Assembly (NCBI RefSeq): GCF_030692605.1
Contig: NZ_JAUYUD010000106.1
Coordinates: 1-64,000, forward strand
Reading direction: 5' to 3'
Origin: Lutibacter sp.
GTDB lineage: Bacteria > Bacteroidota > Bacteroidia > Flavobacteriales > Flavobacteriaceae
Length of the DNA stretch: 64,000 nucleotides
Shown here: positions 9,323 to 19,624 of the stretch, piece after piece
Position numbering within the stretch: position 1 is the stretch's first letter
Layout: the number at the start of each line of letters is the position of its first letter
Made by a program: the position numbers and the translations under genes
Notes under the pieces: generated by a model
Told to the model about the DNA's origin: nothing
Seen by the model: the letters and a program-made list of their open reading frames with translations, nothing else
Databases searched by the model: none

Positions 9323-10342
9323 ATGTTAGATAAAGTAAAGGAACTAATTGGGGATGTACATTCATTTAATTCAACTAATAAAGACGAAATAGAATCTTTT
9401 AGAATTAAATTTTTAGGAAAAAAAGGTATTTTAAACGATTTATTCGAGGAATTTAAAAATGTTGCTCCCACAGAACGAAAAGATTTTGGACAAGCGCTTA
9501 ATACTTTAAAGAACGATGCTCAAGATAAAATAAATCAGTTAAAAGAAGCCTTAGAAAATAGTGGTGACGAAAAAGGATTTTATGGCGATTTAACAAGACC
9601 TGAGGAACCCATTGAATTGGGATCTAGACATCCAATTTCTTTAGTTAGAAACAAAATTATTGATATATTTTCTCGCATTGGTTTTACGGTTTCTGAAGGT
9701 CCAGAAATTGAAGATGACTGGCACAATTTTACAGCATTGAATTTACCTGAATATCACCCAGCACGTGATATGCAGGATACTTTTTTTATTGAAAAAAATC
9801 CAGATATTTTATTAAGAACACATACTTCATCTGTTCAAGTGCGATATATGGAAAGTCATAAACCACCAATTAGAACTATTTCTCCAGGTCGTGTTTTTAG
9901 AAATGAAGATATATCAGCACGTGCCCATTGCATTTTTCATCAAGTTGAAGGTTTATATATTGATACCAATGTGTCTTTTGCCGATTTAAAACAAACTTTG
10001 TTATATTTTACCAAAGAAATGTTTGGGAAATCTAAAATTAGACTTCGCCCGTCTTATTTCCCATTTACCGAACCAAGCGCCGAAGTAGATATTTATTGGG
10101 GATTGGAAACAGAAACCGACTACAAAATTACTAAAGGAACTGGTTGGTTAGAAATTATGGGCTGCGGTATGGTAGACCCTAACGTGCTAAAAAATGTAAA
10201 CATTGATCCAGAAGTTTATTCTGGTTATGCTTTTGGGATGGGAATTGAGCGAATTGCAATGCTTTTGTATCAAATTCCAGACATTAGAATGTTTTATGAA
10301 AACGATGTTCGGTTTTTAAATCAGTTTAAGTCGGTAATCTAA
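9323..10342 (+). CDS. pheS: phenylalanyl-tRNA synthetase alpha subunit
   Basis: The 339-aa catalytic subunit of the alpha2-beta2 PheRS charges tRNA-Phe. An N-terminal coiled coil (residues 1-85) is followed by the class II core: [20 protein letters not shown] (motif 2) and [15 protein letters not shown] (motif 3). I chose the ATG at 9323 over an in-frame TTG at 9299 because the TTG overlaps the -7 promoter element and GAAGAAAA precedes the ATG. pheT is not adjacent, as is usual in flavobacteria. Confidence 0.97.
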   Translation: MLDKVKELIGDVHSFNSTNKDEIESFRIKFLGKKGILNDLFEEFKNVAPTERKDFGQALNTLKNDAQDKINQLKEALENSGDEKGFYGDLTRPEEPIELGSRHPISLVRNKIIDIFSRIGFTVSEGPEIEDDWHNFTALNLPEYHPARDMQDTFFIEKNPDILLRTHTSSVQVRYMESHKPPIRTISPGRVFRNEDISARAHCIFHQVEGLYIDTNVSFADLKQTLLYFTKEMFGKSKIRLRPSYFPFTEPSAEVDIYWGLETETDYKITKGTGWLEIMGCGMVDPNVLKNVNIDPEVYSGYAFGMGIERIAMLLYQIPDIRMFYENDVRFLNQFKSVI

Positions 10343-10449
10343 AGTTAGATTGAAAGAGCAAAAGGTAAAGGGTGAAAGATACACCCCAAAAGCCTGAAAG
10401 GCTATTAAAATTAATTGATACAAGATACCTACTGCCAGATACCCTGTAA

Positions 10450-10851
10450 ATGAAAAAAGATATTCAAATACCTGAAGTTTCAGATGTTTTTATGGCTGTT
10501 GTAAAAGAATATAACCCAGAATTTCAATGTAATGATTGGAACGTTTATATTATTAACAACAAATTGGTTGATTTGGAAATGATTATGATTATTTCTAAAG
10601 GATATGATGATGAAAACGGATTAGAAACCTCCACAATGAGGCATAAAGTTGAGAAGTTGCAAGCTAAATCTTTTGCTAAAGTTGAATTACTAATGGGTGA
10701 TGTTTTAAAAATTTCTAACTCATTTAATGTTTCTTTTTTTGAAGGTTCTCAATTATATGATAAAAAATATGTTTTTGATAAAGGAGCACTCAAGGAAAGT
10801 TCTTTGAGAACAATTCCGTTATTAAAAAAACGTGGTATTTTAGTGAAATAA
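10450..10851 (+). CDS. conserved hypothetical protein downstream of pheS
   Basis: A 133-aa soluble protein with no signal peptide or TM segment. It has a strand-rich centre and a basic C terminus (RTIPLLKKRGILVK). Homologues in flavobacteria sit next to pheS and are sometimes mislabelled as PheRS subunits, but nothing in it resembles a synthetase. The 107-bp gap before it contains a small AGCC/GGCT hairpin and no gene. Function unknown. Confidence 0.7.
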   Translation: MKKDIQIPEVSDVFMAVVKEYNPEFQCNDWNVYIINNKLVDLEMIMIISKGYDDENGLETSTMRHKVEKLQAKSFAKVELLMGDVLKISNSFNVSFFEGSQLYDKKYVFDKGALKESSLRTIPLLKKRGILVK

Positions 10852-10868
10852 TATTTAAACAAAATTCT

Positions 10869-11945
10869 ATGAAAACTTTTTTATTCATCCTTTTATCTAC
10901 GTTTTATATAATTTCAAACGCTCAAAATATTCCATTGTATGTAGGCACTTATACTGGTGATGGAAGTGAAGGAATTTATTATTACAATTTTAACACCAAA
11001 ACAGGAGCGTTAAGTGCTAAAAAATTGGCTATTGAAACTGAGAATCCTTCGTTTATAGCTTTTTCATCCAACAAAAAATTTATTTATTCGGTTGGTGAAG
11101 TTGATAATTACCAAGGTAGTTCAAGCGGTTTTATTTCCGCATATGAAGTGCTCTCCAACGGCAATCTTAAGTTTTTAAACAAAGTTAGCAGTAATGGGGC
11201 GCATCCTTGTCATATTGCCCTAAACTCAAGCAATACTAAATTAGCTGTTTCCAATTATACTGGCGGTTCTATTTCTATTTATAGTGTTAATAAAAAAGGA
11301 ACAATTGAGTCTGTGAGTCAAATTATTGATCATAATACTACTTCTAAAAAATCTCATGCACATTCAGCCAAATTTTTTAAAGATAACTTGTTTATTGCCG
11401 ATCTCGGTCTCGATTTATTTGCACAATATGTTTTAGAAAAAGGTCAAAGAACATACCGTTTAAAAAATTCTTTTAAAATGAAAGAAAATGCAGGACCTCG
11501 GCATTTTGAAATATCCAAAAAAGGAAAATTTTTGTATGTTATAAACGAATTAAATTCAACCGTCACCGTATTAGAAAAGCAAAACGACACCTATACAAAC
11601 ATTCAAGATGTCAGTACACTAGATGAAAATTTTAAAGCATTTAATGCTTGTGCTGATATTCATTTATCAAAAAATGAACAATTTTTATATGGCTCTAACC
11701 GTGGTGAAAATAGCATTGTAGTTTTTAAAAGAGATTTAAAAAGTGGAAAACTTCAAAAAACACAAACCATAAGTACTCATGGCGATTGGCCACGAAATTT
11801 CACTATAGTTCCAAACGGAAAGTTTTTACTAGTTGCAAATCAGAGAAGTAAAAATATTAGCGTTTACAGTATCAACAAAACTACAGGTGCATTGAATTTT
11901 AAATACAGTATTGATGCTCCTGCTCCAGCTTGTTTATTGTTTTAA
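10869..11945 (+). CDS. lactonase family beta-propeller (6-phosphogluconolactonase-like)
   Basis: The 358-aa protein opens with a signal peptide (residues 1-18, ending SNAQN). The seven-bladed propeller of the YbhE/Pgl family follows, with conserved YVGTYT near the start, HPCHIALNS, GPRHFEIS and a late GDWPRNFTIVPNGKFL segment. The family hydrolyses 6-phosphogluconolactone or related sugar lactones. The signal peptide suggests a periplasmic member acting on external lactones. Its 3' end overlaps the convergent next gene by 12 bases. Confidence 0.85.
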   Translation: MKTFLFILLSTFYIISNAQNIPLYVGTYTGDGSEGIYYYNFNTKTGALSAKKLAIETENPSFIAFSSNKKFIYSVGEVDNYQGSSSGFISAYEVLSNGNLKFLNKVSSNGAHPCHIALNSSNTKLAVSNYTGGSISIYSVNKKGTIESVSQIIDHNTTSKKSHAHSAKFFKDNLFIADLGLDLFAQYVLEKGQRTYRLKNSFKMKENAGPRHFEISKKGKFLYVINELNSTVTVLEKQNDTYTNIQDVSTLDENFKAFNACADIHLSKNEQFLYGSNRGENSIVVFKRDLKSGKLQKTQTISTHGDWPRNFTIVPNGKFLLVANQRSKNISVYSINKTTGALNFKYSIDAPAPACLLF

Positions 11946-12827
11946 TTCGAAAAAATAGATATTATTGGTATTGTCGTATCTATACGTATTAATATAACCA
12001 ATTTTTTCTGTTTTAAATATAACTCCTAAATCATCATAATCAGAATTAAAAAAAGATGCTTTTTCAGGTAATTGCCATTTCCCATCAATTCTAATAATTT
12101 TATAAATATTATAAACACCATTTTCTCTATACGTTTTTACAATCTTCATTGCGCCTGTCACAAAAGAATATTTATAACCTTTTATTTTGCCAATAAAATA
12201 ATTACTTGAAAAATAAATAGTGTTTTCATTATAAAATGTCGGGTTTATAATGTTGAAATTAGGTTGTGTTATAAAAATGATACCTGATCTAACCCATTCG
12301 TTTTCATTATTTCTTGTCAATTCTACTAAATGAAATACTCCATTCTCGTTTGTAACAATAGCCATTCTTTTTCCATCTTTTGAAAGGGTCGGATATTCAT
12401 AGGAAAAACCCTTTTTGCAAAATGGTAGTAACTCAACTTTAGATACATTTAAATTCTCAATGTTTCCTTTATAAATTGCTAAATTATAAGTACTATCAAC
12501 GCTTATTGTTTTAGTGTTTTTTGAAAAATAAATTTCATTATCAAAAATAGCGGTAGTCCCAACTTTTGTTTTATCTCTAATTTTCAATAATTGAGGAGCG
12601 GTTTTTAAATCTGAAAAATATAATCTATAGTATTGCGATTTATTTTTTGAAGCATAAATAAGACCGTCATTGTGTATAATTGGAGAAATATTTTCAGTTG
12701 AATTTAAAGATATGTAGGTTTCAAAAAGTGAAATACTATCAGTTTTAACTATTATTATTTTTTCTTGTCCATTAAATTTTATCGTTAAAAAAAAGACAGC
12801 ATAAAAAAGCACATTTCTAAAATTCAT
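11934..12827 (-). CDS. exported TolB/PD40-like propeller protein
   Basis: The 297-aa protein has an N-terminal hydrophobic signal (NVLFYAVFFLTIKFNGQ). Repeated strands such as YEYPTLSKDGKRMAIVTN and INPTFYNENTIYFSSN are typical of PD40/TolB-type propeller blades. Likely periplasmic. It starts 12 bases after the hybrid kinase gene on the same strand and is probably co-transcribed, so it could be an output or sensor partner. No enzymatic residues were recognised. Confidence 0.65.
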   Translation of the reverse strand: MNFRNVLFYAVFFLTIKFNGQEKIIIVKTDSISLFETYISLNSTENISPIIHNDGLIYASKNKSQYYRLYFSDLKTAPQLLKIRDKTKVGTTAIFDNEIYFSKNTKTISVDSTYNLAIYKGNIENLNVSKVELLPFCKKGFSYEYPTLSKDGKRMAIVTNENGVFHLVELTRNNENEWVRSGIIFITQPNFNIINPTFYNENTIYFSSNYFIGKIKGYKYSFVTGAMKIVKTYRENGVYNIYKIIRIDGKWQLPEKASFFNSDYDDLGVIFKTEKIGYINTYRYDNTNNIYFFELKQ

Positions 12828-12838
12828 TTTATGGCATT

Positions 12839-15388
12839 CTAATTATCACTTTCAGAATCCACTACTAATGAATATTTTTTCAATAAATTCTCTAACATTT
12901 CTTTTGTTATTGGTTTTGATATAAAATCGTTACAACCCGCTGAAATAGCAATTTTTTTGTCTTCAATTGTTGAATAGGCTGTTTGGGCAATTATTGGTAA
13001 ATTTGGTCGAAATTCTCTTATCAATTTAGTAGCATCAAGCCCATTCATTTTGGGCATTTTTAAATCCATCAAAACAAAATTAATGTATGGATTATTTTTA
13101 CAAACCTCGACTGCTTCAACTCCATCTTTTGCATGAATTAGGGTACACGGAAGTTTAATTTCATCCATTAATAATATTTCAAAAAATAAATAATTCACTT
13201 CTTCATCTTCAGCAATTAAAATGATGTATTTCTTTTGTTCACTTATAATTTTCTCTTTTGAATCTTTATTTTTTGAGATTGTATTTATGGGTTTGTAAGG
13301 AATGGTGATAAAAAAAGTAGCTCCTTTCATCATTTCAGATTCTACTCTAATTTTACCTCCTATCAATTCTGTATTCTCTTTAGCAATCGATAATCCAAGT
13401 CCTAATCCACCAACATTTTTTGATAATTCCTTTTCGGCTTGTGAAAATCGCTCAAAAATTAATTCATGTTTTTCTGGTTTTATTCCTATTCCTGTGTCTT
13501 TTATATAGATTTCTAATTCGGTTGTCTCACCATCTGTTTTAAGGTTATACCCAATTTCTATAAATCCTTTATTAGTAAATTTTAAGGCATTTTCTATTAA
13601 ATTGCTTAGTATTTTAAAAATTTTAGATTTATCTAAAAAAACAATACTTTGTTCGTTTGAAAGTCCCTTTTTAAAATATAGCGGTATCTTTTTCTTTTTT
13701 GCTTTTATATCAAATATTGAAAATAATTCTAGTAAAACATCATTTAAACAAACTTCTGTTTCGTGTATTTTCACTTGCTTTGTTCCCAATCTTGAAATTT
13801 CTATAATATCATCAATAATATGAAGTAATTGATTACCACTATTTTGAATGATTTTCACGAAATGTTTTCGCTTTTCAATAGTTAAATTTGGATCCTCTAA
13901 AAACTGTGAAAAACCCAAAATACCATCCATTGGAGTCCGTATCTCATGAGACATATTATTAATAAACTCGGTTTTTAAGCGATCGCTTTCCTCTGCCTTT
14001 TCTTTGGCAGTTATCAGCTCTAATTCAACTTTTTTTCGTTGTGTAATATTTCTCCACACACAATGAAGAACTCTATTATCAGGTTCATTTACAATAGATG
14101 TTAACAGAACCTCAACAGGAAAGTCATTTCCATTGCTTTTAGTATGTATCCATTCAAATCGATGGGTTCCATTTTTAAAAGCAGCTACTATCATTTCTTC
14201 AGCTTTTATATGGGAAGATCTTCCGTCTGGCTGTATTTCTGGAGATAATTTTGAAGGATGAGTGTTTAAAAACTCCTCTTTAGTTTTATATCCAAGCAAA
14301 TCAACAGTTGCTTTATTACAATCAACAAAAGTTCCGTTTTCAATAATTAATATTGAGTCACTAGATTTTTCATATAATTCTCTAAATTTTTTCTCACTTT
14401 TTAAAGCCTTGTCTTTAGCTTTTGTAAGTTCTTGTTCGGCTTTTTTTAATGGTGTAATATCAATTACTGAGGCAATAGCTGCACCTTTTTCATTTATTAG
14501 TACTGATTTTACTATAACAGTAATTACATCGCCGTTTGTACTATGAAATTCCGTTTCCCCTTTAAACTCTTTTTTATTTGAAACAAAAGATAAAAGTTCA
14601 AGCTTAAGCGCTTCAAAAGCTTTTTTAGAATTCGTTTTTCTAATCTGAGATATAAGTTCTTCTTTAGTTTTAACTCCAAGTAATTCTAGCGTGACTTTAT
14701 TTACATTTAATATTTTTATTTTTGAAATGCATTCATCAACAAAATCAGGATGTTCATCAAAGTACTTTTTTAAATTACCTATTTCCTTTTTTTTCTTCTT
14801 CAATAATTGTATTACTTCATAGAAATCTTCTTCCCAAAGTGAAACGGGGCTTTGTTCAAATAAATTTTTAAACCTTTTTTGACTATCAAAAAGTAATCTG
14901 TTTTTTTCTGATAATTCATTACTAATAAGCCTTAATTCTTCATTTTGCTTTTTTAACTGTTGACCTGTTTTTTTATATTCTGTAATATCTTCTCCTAAAC
15001 ATAAATGGCCTATTACATTTCCATTGTTATCTTTTAATAATTGATTGTGCCAAATAATAATCCTTTCTTCTCCTTTTTTGGTTAAAATCAAATTTTCATA
15101 CTTATCTACTTTTTTAATTTTCCCAGAAAGTAATTTTTTAAAAATTGAAAGAAGTTCTAATTTTAATCGTTCAGGAATAAAATTTTCAAACCAATTTTTT
15201 CCTAAAATTTCCTTTTCTTCATAGCCCAATACCTCACATGTTTTTGAATTAACCAAGGTAACAATTCCATTTGTATTAAGTTCAACAAGTAGTTTTCCTG
15301 AAAAATCTAAAAGAATTTGCTTGTAAACATCTCCTTTTAAGATTTCAAGTTCCTTTTCTAATTCTTGGTAAGTGGGTTTCTTTTGCAT
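12839..15388 (-). CDS. multi-PAS hybrid histidine kinase
   Basis: An 849-aa soluble hybrid sensor kinase. It has at least three PAS/PAC units (about residues 15-140, 165-315 and 330-455), a HisKA box MSHEIRTPMDGI with phospho-acceptor H481, HATPase N/G boxes (NLIENALKF, DTGIGI, GGLGLGLSIA), and a C-terminal receiver with D775 in LMDLKMPKMNG. There are no TM segments, so the signal is probably cytoplasmic (redox, ligand or light). No HTH regulator is adjacent, so it likely acts through a separate Hpt/regulator. It is followed on the same strand by the TolB-like gene. Confidence 0.93.
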   Translation of the reverse strand: MQKKPTYQELEKELEILKGDVYKQILLDFSGKLLVELNTNGIVTLVNSKTCEVLGYEEKEILGKNWFENFIPERLKLELLSIFKKLLSGKIKKVDKYENLILTKKGEERIIIWHNQLLKDNNGNVIGHLCLGEDITEYKKTGQQLKKQNEELRLISNELSEKNRLLFDSQKRFKNLFEQSPVSLWEEDFYEVIQLLKKKKKEIGNLKKYFDEHPDFVDECISKIKILNVNKVTLELLGVKTKEELISQIRKTNSKKAFEALKLELLSFVSNKKEFKGETEFHSTNGDVITVIVKSVLINEKGAAIASVIDITPLKKAEQELTKAKDKALKSEKKFRELYEKSSDSILIIENGTFVDCNKATVDLLGYKTKEEFLNTHPSKLSPEIQPDGRSSHIKAEEMIVAAFKNGTHRFEWIHTKSNGNDFPVEVLLTSIVNEPDNRVLHCVWRNITQRKKVELELITAKEKAEESDRLKTEFINNMSHEIRTPMDGILGFSQFLEDPNLTIEKRKHFVKIIQNSGNQLLHIIDDIIEISRLGTKQVKIHETEVCLNDVLLELFSIFDIKAKKKKIPLYFKKGLSNEQSIVFLDKSKIFKILSNLIENALKFTNKGFIEIGYNLKTDGETTELEIYIKDTGIGIKPEKHELIFERFSQAEKELSKNVGGLGLGLSIAKENTELIGGKIRVESEMMKGATFFITIPYKPINTISKNKDSKEKIISEQKKYIILIAEDEEVNYLFFEILLMDEIKLPCTLIHAKDGVEAVEVCKNNPYINFVLMDLKMPKMNGLDATKLIREFRPNLPIIAQTAYSTIEDKKIAISAGCNDFISKPITKEMLENLLKKYSLVVDSESDN

Positions 15389-15422
15389 AAAAATATCAAA
15401 GTTTTCTAGGGCTCAACATTCT

Positions 15423-15430
15423 CAAATATA
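15423..15430 (-). promoter_or_regulatory. putative -7 element for hybrid kinase gene
   Basis: The minus strand reads TATATTTG 35 bases upstream of the kinase ATG. No -33 partner at proper spacing, so confidence is low. Confidence 0.35.
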
Positions 15431-15471
15431 CAAAACTTACTTAATTGATTTTAAGATATGTAATAGAATAA

Positions 15472-15999
15472 TTATAATTTGCATACTGTCTCTCCAAATG
15501 CTGTTACTTTTTTCCAATTTGTATAATCAATTTCAGTACTAATATCTGTTGGTCCTTTGGTCATCCACATAATAAACTGAATCATTACACGATCAAAATA
15601 TGGATATTTTTTATAATCTAATTTTCCTGCAAAAACTTCAACTAAACTAGGTTTCCATGTTATTTTTTTAAAAAATTTTATTACGTACGGGTTTGTTTCA
15701 GGTCTGTTCTTTTCTTCTTTTCTTGCTACCAGATTAACTGAGAAAAAGGCTGTTTTAACAGCATCTAATTGTGGTTTATTTGCGTTTATAAATTCAATTA
15801 CTTTTTTATTATGCACCCCATATCGAATGCTTGAACCAATTACAAATTTTTGATAATCAGATATTTCACCATTAAAATTATCAATATTAAATAATGCTAC
15901 ATGTTGATTATTCTTTTTTAAAACCTGAACTATTTCATTGCAAATTTTTAATGTTTGTCCGTCAACAGTGGAATAAACTATAGCAGTTTTATCATTCAT
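15472..15999 (-). CDS. hemG: HemG-like flavodoxin (protoporphyrinogen IX dehydrogenase)
   Basis: The 175-aa flavodoxin-fold protein has the FMN phosphate loop near YSTVDGQT at the N terminus and the HemG-typical C-terminal stretch IMWMTKGPTD..DYTNW. Length matches HemG (about 175-180 aa). The family oxidises protoporphyrinogen IX to protoporphyrin IX with menaquinone as acceptor, which fits a menaquinone-using Bacteroidete. No other heme biosynthesis gene is nearby. A 162-bp AT-rich gap separates it from gpsA. Confidence 0.85.
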   Translation of the reverse strand: MNDKTAIVYSTVDGQTLKICNEIVQVLKKNNQHVALFNIDNFNGEISDYQKFVIGSSIRYGVHNKKVIEFINANKPQLDAVKTAFFSVNLVARKEEKNRPETNPYVIKFFKKITWKPSLVEVFAGKLDYKKYPYFDRVMIQFIMWMTKGPTDISTEIDYTNWKKVTAFGETVCKL

Positions 16000-16161
16000 T
16001 ATATTTATTTTTATATTACAACTAACTTAATTTGTTTTACAGTTTGCTCAAAGCTAATAATACTTTTTAAAATAAAAGTAGCTATAATATTGTTGCTATT
16101 TTTTTTATGAAAACAAATACTAATTCGTTTAAAATATGTAAAACTAATTTTACAAGGATAA

Positions 16162-17157
16162 TTAATCCAATAGTTCTGTCAATTTTTTAAATACACTTTT
16201 CGGATTTTTATTCCCATAAAGAACATCATAAACAGCATCTATAATCGGTGTTTTTGCTTTATTTATTTGGTTAATTTGATAAGCGCTTTTTGCAGCGTAA
16301 TACCCTTCTGCAACCATGCTCATTTCCATCATAGCACTTTTTACGGTATAGCCTTTCCCAATCATATTCCCAAACATTCTATTTCTACTAAAAGTTGAAT
16401 AACCCGTTACCAATAAATCTCCTAAATAAGCCGAATTATTTATGTTACGCTTCATTTTATGAACCTTTTTAATGTAACGTTTCATTTCTCTAATTGAATT
16501 AGACATTAACACCGATTGAAAATTATCTCCATACCCTAATCCATGTGCAATACCAGCTGCAATTGCAAAAATGTTCTTTAACATAGCAGCATATTCAGTT
16601 CCAATAATATCATCAGAAGTTTTGGTATTTATATAAGAGCTGCTTAATAATTTACTAATTTCTGTGGCCTTCTTTTTATCTTGACAGGCAATCGTTAAAT
16701 AAGATAAACGTTCCATTGCAACTTCTTCAGCATGACACGGTCCTGTAATTACACCAATGTTTTCAATTGGAACGTTATAAAATTCGTTGAAATGTTCACC
16801 AACAATTTTTCCGGTTTCCGGAACAATACCTTTTATAGCTGAAAACACAATTTTCGTCGAAAAATCAATGCTTATTTTATTTAATTCATCACTTAAAAAA
16901 GCAGATGGTATGGCGAATATTAAAATATCGGCATAGTTAACCATTTCGTTAATGTTGCTGCTTAAATATAATTTGTTAATATCAAACTCGGCCGAACTTA
17001 AATAATTTGGATTATGTTCATTTTCTTTAATATATGCTATGGCACTATCACTTCTCATATACCACCCAACTATATCCAAATTTTCACATAACATTTTTAC
17101 AATTGCTGTTGCCCAACTTCCACCTCCAAAAACCACAACTTTAGGAATTTCATTCAT
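16162..17157 (-). CDS. gpsA: glycerol-3-phosphate dehydrogenase [NAD(P)+]
   Basis: The 331-aa enzyme reduces dihydroxyacetone phosphate to sn-glycerol 3-phosphate for phospholipid synthesis. It has the Rossmann loop FGGGSWATA at the N terminus, the conserved ITGPCHAEEVA substrate segment, and the family sequence TEYAAMLKNIFAIAAG containing the catalytic lysine. Length matches family. A good TTTG-N19-TACTTTTG promoter lies just upstream. Confidence 0.96.
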   Translation of the reverse strand: MNEIPKVVVFGGGSWATAIVKMLCENLDIVGWYMRSDSAIAYIKENEHNPNYLSSAEFDINKLYLSSNINEMVNYADILIFAIPSAFLSDELNKISIDFSTKIVFSAIKGIVPETGKIVGEHFNEFYNVPIENIGVITGPCHAEEVAMERLSYLTIACQDKKKATEISKLLSSSYINTKTSDDIIGTEYAAMLKNIFAIAAGIAHGLGYGDNFQSVLMSNSIREMKRYIKKVHKMKRNINNSAYLGDLLVTGYSTFSRNRMFGNMIGKGYTVKSAMMEMSMVAEGYYAAKSAYQINQINKAKTPIIDAVYDVLYGNKNPKSVFKKLTELLD

Positions 17158-17176
17158 TTATGATGTATTTAAAACC

Positions 17177-17207
17177 CAAAAGTAAACAAACTAAAACTAA
17201 GACCAAA
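17177..17207 (-). promoter_or_regulatory. gpsA promoter, both elements present
   Basis: Minus-strand TACTTTTG (17177-17184) is preceded by TTTG (17204-17207) with exactly 19 bases between, the Bacteroidetes -33/-7 consensus. The -7 element lies 20 bases from the gpsA ATG. This is the cleanest promoter I found in the window. Confidence 0.65.
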
Positions 17208-17327
17208 ACTAAAATGCTTAACAATTATTGAAGTTAAATTGGTTGTTATATGCTATTTTGATTTTAATAAATAAACAAAAAATCTTTTGTACTTTTAAAC
17301 TTTTAACTTTTTTACTTTAAACTCAGA

Positions 17328-18788
17328 TTGAGCACTCTTAAACGATTTTTTAAAGATACTTTTATTTATGGTATTGCCGCCGTACTACCAAGGGTCATCA
17401 ATTTTTTACTGGTTCGTATTCATACCGATGCTTTACCAACAACTAACTATGCTGAAAACACAAATTTTTACATTTGGGCATCACTATTCTCAGTAATTTT
17501 AACTTTTGGAATGGAAACTGCATTTTTCCGTTTTTATAGCAAAGAAGAAAAAAAGGATCCCTTAATTTCTACAACTTTTATAGCGGTTTTAGCAGCAGCA
17601 TTTGTATTTGTGGTTTTTGGCTTGCTCTTTTATAATCAGCTTATCTCTCTTTTTAGTTTTGAAAATAATCAGCTTCAATTAAAATTATTGATTGCCATTT
17701 TAGCATTGGATACTTTAGCTGTTATACCATTTGCTTATTTACGCGCTTCAGGAAGGCCAATTAAATATGCTTTTATTAAACTAATTAATGTTGGCATAAT
17801 TGTATTTATAAACTTACTTTTTTTAAAATTCATTCCTATATTTAATGAAAATGAAACTTATATACCAGGTTTTTTAACCAACATTTTTGAAAGTACCTCT
17901 TTAGTGAATTTCATTTTTATTGCAAATGTTATTGGTAGTGCCGTTTGTTTAATAATGCTGGTGCCTTACTTATTGAAATTTAAATGGACTTTTGACACCC
18001 TGCTATTTAAAAAATTAATTTCATACTCTTGGCCAATTGCAATTGCTGGAATTGCATATGTAATTAATGAAAATTTAGACAAATATTTAATAGGACAATT
18101 AATAGGCGATTCCGAAATGGGAATTTATAGTGCCTGTTACAAATTGGCCATTTTTATGAATTTATACATCATGGCGTTTAGGTTAGGCGCTGAGCCATTC
18201 TTTTTTAATCATTCAGATAAATTAAACGCTAAAGAAACCTATGCTCGAATTTTAAATTATTTTATTATAATTGGTTCATTAGTTTTTGTAGGAATCGTAG
18301 TTTTTATTGATTTTTTAAAACAATTATTTATTAATCATTTATATTGGGATGCAATAATAATTGTTCCAATTGTTTTACTGGCAAATCTTTTTTTAGGAAT
18401 TTATCACAATCTTGCTATTTGGTACAAATTAACTGATAAAACAAGGTATGCTATGATTTTTTCTTTAATTGCAGCAGCTATAACCATTGTTTTAAACTTA
18501 ATTTTAATTCCAACAGTAGGTTATATTGGTGCTGCTTGGGCAACATTAGCTGCTTATGGAACTATGATGATTTTGTCTTATTTTATAGGAAAAAAATACT
18601 ATCCAGTACCGTATAATATTCAAAAATCTGGTAGTTATTTAATTGCCTCAATTGTTATTTCTTACGTGTCATTTGTGTTTTTTAGAGAAAATTATTTAGT
18701 TTCTTTTGGATTGGTATTCTTATTTGGTTCTTTAATTTTTTACAATGAAAAGAATGAAATTTTAACAATTATAAAACGAAAAAAATGA
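17328..18788 (+). CDS. MOP-superfamily polysaccharide flippase-like protein
   Basis: The 486-aa membrane protein has about 12-14 hydrophobic segments, like Wzx/MATE-type exporters of the polysaccharide biosynthesis family. It likely moves lipid-linked glycans or a peptidoglycan precursor across the inner membrane. The start is a TTG (STLKRFFKD follows). I prefer it because homologues, as I recall them, share this N terminus and there is no in-frame ATG before the first TM helix. The stop overlaps the esterase start (ATGA), indicating translational coupling. Confidence 0.85.
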   Translation: MSTLKRFFKDTFIYGIAAVLPRVINFLLVRIHTDALPTTNYAENTNFYIWASLFSVILTFGMETAFFRFYSKEEKKDPLISTTFIAVLAAAFVFVVFGLLFYNQLISLFSFENNQLQLKLLIAILALDTLAVIPFAYLRASGRPIKYAFIKLINVGIIVFINLLFLKFIPIFNENETYIPGFLTNIFESTSLVNFIFIANVIGSAVCLIMLVPYLLKFKWTFDTLLFKKLISYSWPIAIAGIAYVINENLDKYLIGQLIGDSEMGIYSACYKLAIFMNLYIMAFRLGAEPFFFNHSDKLNAKETYARILNYFIIIGSLVFVGIVVFIDFLKQLFINHLYWDAIIIVPIVLLANLFLGIYHNLAIWYKLTDKTRYAMIFSLIAAAITIVLNLILIPTVGYIGAAWATLAAYGTMMILSYFIGKKYYPVPYNIQKSGSYLIASIVISYVSFVFFRENYLVSFGLVFLFGSLIFYNEKNEILTIIKRKK

Positions 18789-19618
18789 AACAATTTCTTC
18801 TTTTTATAAGTGTTATTTTTTTTACTTTATCAACAATAGGACAAGAAAAAAAATCTACAGCATCCGAAAATATTCAACTATTAGAGTATCAATTCACTAT
18901 TCCTGAATTTTCTAATTTTAAACCTAACATTTGGATTTATCTTCCGCCAGATTATAATACTTCTTCCAAAAAATATCCTGTAATTTATATGCATGATGCA
19001 CAAAATTTATTTGATGCTGCCACTTCATTTGCTGGTGAGTGGGAAGTAGATGAAACGTTGAATGCTGTTTTTGAACAAACAAAAAAAGGTTTTATAGTTA
19101 TTGGAATTGAAAACTCAGGAGAACAGAGAATAAACCAATATACACCATGGGAAAACAAAAAATACGGTGGCGGTAAAGGATTTGTTTATGTAAATTTTTT
19201 AATAGATACTCTTAAACCTTTTATAGATTCTAATTATAGAACAAAATCACGACCAAAACATACAGCGCTAATTGGCAGTTCATTAGGTGGTTTAATTTCA
19301 TATTATGGTGGCTTAAAACACCCAAATGTTTTTGGAAAAATTGGAGCATTGTCAACCTCGTTTTGGTTTTCAGAAAAGGTAATAGAATTTACCACTTTAA
19401 ACGCTAAAAATGCGGACATAAAACTATTTCTTTTGGTTGGTGGCAAAGAAGGCGAAGAAATGGAAAACGACACAAAACAATTTGAAAAACTTCTTTTAGA
19501 ATCTGGGTTCAACCCTAAAAATTTAAAAACTGTAATAAAACCAGAAGGAAACCATAATGAAGGTTTTTGGAAATCAGAATTTTTGAATGTAGTTACTTGG
19601 TTGTATAACATAAATTAA
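18785..19618 (+). CDS. secreted Fes/esterase D-type alpha/beta hydrolase
   Basis: The 277-aa protein has a signal peptide (residues 1-20, ending TIGQ) and the putative-esterase fold. The nucleophile elbow is GSSLGG with S166, the oxyanion segment is PVIYMHDAQNLFD, and a late H (GNHNEGFW) is the likely catalytic histidine. The family includes enterochelin, feruloyl and acetylxylan esterases; substrate cannot be assigned here. It sits between a flippase and dut, with a 4-base overlap upstream and 6 bases downstream. Confidence 0.85.
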   Translation: MKQFLLFISVIFFTLSTIGQEKKSTASENIQLLEYQFTIPEFSNFKPNIWIYLPPDYNTSSKKYPVIYMHDAQNLFDAATSFAGEWEVDETLNAVFEQTKKGFIVIGIENSGEQRINQYTPWENKKYGGGKGFVYVNFLIDTLKPFIDSNYRTKSRPKHTALIGSSLGGLISYYGGLKHPNVFGKIGALSTSFWFSEKVIEFTTLNAKNADIKLFLLVGGKEGEEMENDTKQFEKLLLESGFNPKNLKTVIKPEGNHNEGFWKSEFLNVVTWLYNIN

Positions 19619-19624
19619 TATAAA

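Noticed and set aside
12839-17157. Horizontal transfer island
   Set aside because: Base composition and gene types look like the rest of the window, with no integrase, tRNA or flanking repeats.
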